From Planctomycetaceae bacterium (GTDB lineage: Bacteria > Planctomycetota > Planctomycetia > Planctomycetales > Planctomycetaceae): a stretch of DNA of 64,000 bases. The stretch is taken from the NCBI GenBank assembly GCA_021732975.1, contig JAKFWC010000019.1, positions 1 through 64,000 of the forward strand, in the 5' to 3' direction. The translations under genes were made by a program, and so were the position numbers. Of the stretch, positions 61,867 to 64,000 are shown one piece after another (positions within the stretch are counted from its first letter, which is position 1; the number at the start of each line of letters is the position of its first letter). The notes under the pieces are model-generated. The model ran no database searches. It was given only the letters and a program-made list of their open reading frames with translations, and was not told the DNA's origin.

Positions 61867-63273
61867 ATGAACACCGAACTGAGTCGTCGCGCGTGGTTGC
61901 AACGGACCGGAATCGGCACGGCGGCACTAGCTTCATTGCTGCCGACTTCCGTGAATGCTGCCGAGACGGTGCCACATTTCCCGGCGCGGGCGAAGCGAGT
62001 GATCTCGCTCTTCCAATCCGGAGCGCCGTCGCAACTTGATCTGTTCGACTGGAAACCGGGACTCGCCGATCGCCGCGGCGAAGAATTGCCGGACTCCATT
62101 CGCCGCGGCCAACGCCTCACCGGCATGACCGCGACGCAGACGAGTTTCCCAGTCGCACCGACGAAGTACCAGTTTGCTCGACATGGTGAGAGCGGAGCGT
62201 GGATCAGCGAACTCTTACCGCACACGGCGAAAGTCGCGGACAAACTCTCGTTCATCAAGACCTTGCATACGGAAGCGATCAATCACGATCCCGCGGTGAC
62301 GTTCTTTCAAACCGGGGCCCAACTCGCGGGACGGCCGAGCCTCGGAGCGTGGTTGGCGTACGGACTCGGGAGCGAGAACCGCGACCTGCCCACGTTCGTC
62401 GTGATGATCTCGCAGGGGTCGGGCAATCCGAACGATCAACCCTTGTACGACCGCTTGTGGGGCAGCGGGTTCCTGCCATCACGGTATCAGGGAGTGAAGT
62501 TTCGCAGCGTCGGCGAACCGGTGCTGTATCTCTCGAATCCACCGGGCATGGATGCGAGCGCGCGGCGACGGTTTCTCGATGACCTTGCCAAGCTGAACCA
62601 CATGAAACTCGCGGACGCTGGCGACCCGGAAATCGCCACGCGGATTTCGCAGTATGAGATGGCATTCCGGATGCAATCTTCCGTGCCGGAACTGACCGAT
62701 CTGTCGTCGGAATCGCAGCACACGTTCGAGATGTATGGTCCCGATGCTTCCAAGCCTGGCACCTTCGCCGCCAACTGTCTGCTCGCGCGGCGGTTGGTCG
62801 AGCGCGGCGTCCGGTGCGTACAACTCTTTCATCGCGGGTGGGATCAGCACACGAAACTGCCGACGCAGATCGTCGGCCAATGTCGCGATACCGACCAACC
62901 CGCGGCGGCGCTCATTCGTGATCTCGAACAGCGCGGATTGCTTGATGACACGCTGGTCGTCTGGGGCGGCGAGTTCGGCCGCACGGTCTACTGCCAGGGA
63001 ACCCTCACGGCGAACGACTACGGCCGCGATCATCATCCGCGCTGCTTCACCGCCTGGATGGCTGGCGGCGGGATCAAGCCGGGGCAATCGATTGGCGTCA
63101 CCGACGACTACAGCTACAACATCGCCGAGCGCCCAGTCCACGTCCACGATTTCCAGGCGACGATGCTGCATTGCCTGGGCATCGACCACACACGGCTCAC
63201 GTTCCGCTCCCAAGGCCGTGACTTCCGTCTCACTGATGTCCACGGCGAAGTGGTGAGTGAGTTGGTGATGTAA
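61867..63273 (+). CDS. DUF1501 exported protein paired with PSCyt/DUF1553 protein
   Basis: 468 residues; ATG at 61867, directly after a palindromic repeat. Tat-like signal [29 protein letters not shown]1501 motifs: [79 protein letters not shown] and [18 protein letters not shown]. It is the downstream partner of the PSCyt1/DUF1549/DUF1553 gene, so the two probably form one unit. Function unknown. Confidence 0.9.
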   Translation: MNTELSRRAWLQRTGIGTAALASLLPTSVNAAETVPHFPARAKRVISLFQSGAPSQLDLFDWKPGLADRRGEELPDSIRRGQRLTGMTATQTSFPVAPTKYQFARHGESGAWISELLPHTAKVADKLSFIKTLHTEAINHDPAVTFFQTGAQLAGRPSLGAWLAYGLGSENRDLPTFVVMISQGSGNPNDQPLYDRLWGSGFLPSRYQGVKFRSVGEPVLYLSNPPGMDASARRRFLDDLAKLNHMKLADAGDPEIATRISQYEMAFRMQSSVPELTDLSSESQHTFEMYGPDASKPGTFAANCLLARRLVERGVRCVQLFHRGWDQHTKLPTQIVGQCRDTDQPAAALIRDLEQRGLLDDTLVVWGGEFGRTVYCQGTLTANDYGRDHHPRCFTAWMAGGGIKPGQSIGVTDDYSYNIAERPVHVHDFQATMLHCLGIDHTRLTFRSQGRDFRLTDVHGEVVSELVM

Positions 63274-63282
63274 CTGCGGAAG

Positions 63283-63304
63283 CCCACGGTTTCTGAACCG
63301 TGGG
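63283..63304. repeat. Family E hairpin
   Basis: CCCACGGTT/AACCGTGGG with a 4-base loop, ten bases after the DUF1501 stop; it may act as its terminator. A second hairpin follows at 63335-63356. Confidence 0.7.
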
Positions 63305-63334
63305 TCCTGAGCGTTGTTGAGAGATCAGAAGAGA

Positions 63335-63356
63335 CCCAGGGTTAAGAAACCCTGGG
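63335..63356. repeat. Family E hairpin
   Basis: CCCAGGGTT/AACCCTGGG with a 4-base loop, preceded by GAGA and followed by CTTC, almost the same as 49427-49448. It lies just beyond the stop of the convergent haem-binding gene (63368). Confidence 0.7.
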
Positions 63357-63367
63357 CTTCTCTACAG

Positions 63368-64000
63368 TCATGGCGCAGCCGCTTGGCGCTGCTGCAGCAG
63401 ATACGCCAGTAGGGCGCGCAGGTCGTCTTCTTTGAGTTGTTCCGCGAAGTTGGACGGCATCGGCGAGAGGTTGGTTTGCCGTTGTTCGTCGATGTCGGTC
63501 ATGGCGACGCGGACTTCTTTGCCTTGAGCGTCGCCGATAATCACCGCGCCCCCTTCTTCGCGGAGTTTCAGGCCGGTGACGGTAACACCATCGTTGGTGA
63601 CGATCACCGTCGCGCGGAAAGCGCCATCGACGTTGCGATTCGGATCGAGCACGTCTTCCAGAATGCGTTCGATACCGCGAATGCCGACGCCGTCGAGTTG
63701 CGGGCCGACTTTGCCCCCTTCGTTCTGAATGCGGTGACACGCCACGCACGATTTCTTGAAGACGGCGAGACCGGCCACCGGGGCGTCGTCGCTGACGGTG
63801 AAACCGCTACTGACTTTGGTGATGAGTTGCTTGAGCCGCGCATCCGCCGCGGGAAGTCCCTGGGTGAGTTCCGCGATCCGTTGATCCCGGTCTGGAATGT
63901 TGACCTGCCGCAAACGTTCAAGGACCGGTTGATCCTGCAACAGCCGCGCGGAGGCCTTGCCGGTGGCGATCATCGTGAAGAGCAGTTCGGTTCCTTCCGA
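63368..64000 (-). CDS. PVC-type haem-binding protein, C-terminal part
   Basis: The reading frame is open to the right edge, so the N-terminal part is missing; about 211 C-terminal residues are visible. VFKKSCVACHRIQNEGGKVGPQLDGVG is a c-type haem site (CVACH) in the context typical of the planctomycete haem-binding C-terminal domain found at the end of membrane-bound dehydrogenase-like proteins. ILEDVLDPNRNVDGAFRATVIVTNDGVTVTGL and NLSPMPSNFAEQLKEDDLRALLAYLLQ complete the pattern. Probably periplasmic; oxidation of a sugar or alcohol by the missing domain is inference. Confidence 0.85.
   Translation of the reverse strand, partial: SEGTELLFTMIATGKASARLLQDQPVLERLRQVNIPDRDQRIAELTQGLPAADARLKQLITKVSSGFTVSDDAPVAGLAVFKKSCVACHRIQNEGGKVGPQLDGVGIRGIERILEDVLDPNRNVDGAFRATVIVTNDGVTVTGLKLREEGGAVIIGDAQGKEVRVAMTDIDEQRQTNLSPMPSNFAEQLKEDDLRALLAYLLQQRQAAAP

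Overview
The window looks like a chromosomal segment of a planctomycete (order Planctomycetales or a close relative; genus not determinable by eye). The evidence is five DUF1501 proteins (four with a readable RR Tat motif), two DUF1549/DUF1553 proteins (one with cytochrome and LamG domains), a DUF1800 protein, a DUF1559 pseudopilin, a TPR/VCBS/UnbV protein, a Cys-type sulfatase, a PVC-type haem protein, a flagellar operon, and many GC-rich palindromic intergenic repeats. No tRNA, rRNA, CRISPR array, transposase or phage gene was recognised.

Layout. 1-5.4 kb: minus-strand flagellar operon flhA-flhF-flhG-small membrane protein-fliA (fliA cut by the window edge). 5.7-11.5 kb: exported sugar isomerase-like protein, a lone receiver domain, two tandem paralogous membrane proteins, and four uncharacterised membrane or exported proteins, the last with an apparent frameshift. 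11.5-17.9 kb: ADP-ribosylglycohydrolase, a 984-residue TPR/VCBS/UnbV protein lying between an intact methionine aminopeptidase gene and a short copy of that gene's 3' end, and an orphan DNA methyltransferase. 18.4-23.4 kb: a cyclase-toroid/beta-helix exported protein overlapping an RluA-type pseudouridine synthase, then ferrochelatase and an SDR oxidoreductase. 23.6-34.1 kb: two tandem DUF1501 genes, a sulfatase, a repeat-filled gap, an aminotransferase, and a DUF1549-DUF1501 pair. 34.4-40.6 kb: hpnH (hopanoid radical SAM), a TPM-domain protein, a GT2 glycosyltransferase, a beta-barrel-like protein, a SUKH protein and an AhpD-like protein. 40.6-48.9 kb: mostly minus-strand exported proteins (PQQ-type propeller, DUF1501, DUF1800, DUF3352-like, redoxin, phosphodiesterase) and a GNAT enzyme. 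49.2-58.5 kb: slyX, a lipoprotein, a DUF1559 pseudopilin, pheT, an MFS transporter, a beta-lactamase-fold hydrolase and uvrB. 58.6-64 kb: a cytochrome/DUF1549/LamG/DUF1553 protein, a DUF1501 protein and the C-terminal part of a haem-binding protein.

The genes serve motility, translation (pheT, map, rluA-like), DNA repair (uvrB), haem and hopanoid chemistry, and a large exported set typical of planctomycetes. Many DUF1501/1549/1553/1800 proteins have no established biochemical role, so those clusters are the best places to look for undescribed functions. Coordinates and start codons come from reading frames and visible Shine-Dalgarno-like sequences; no homology search was run.
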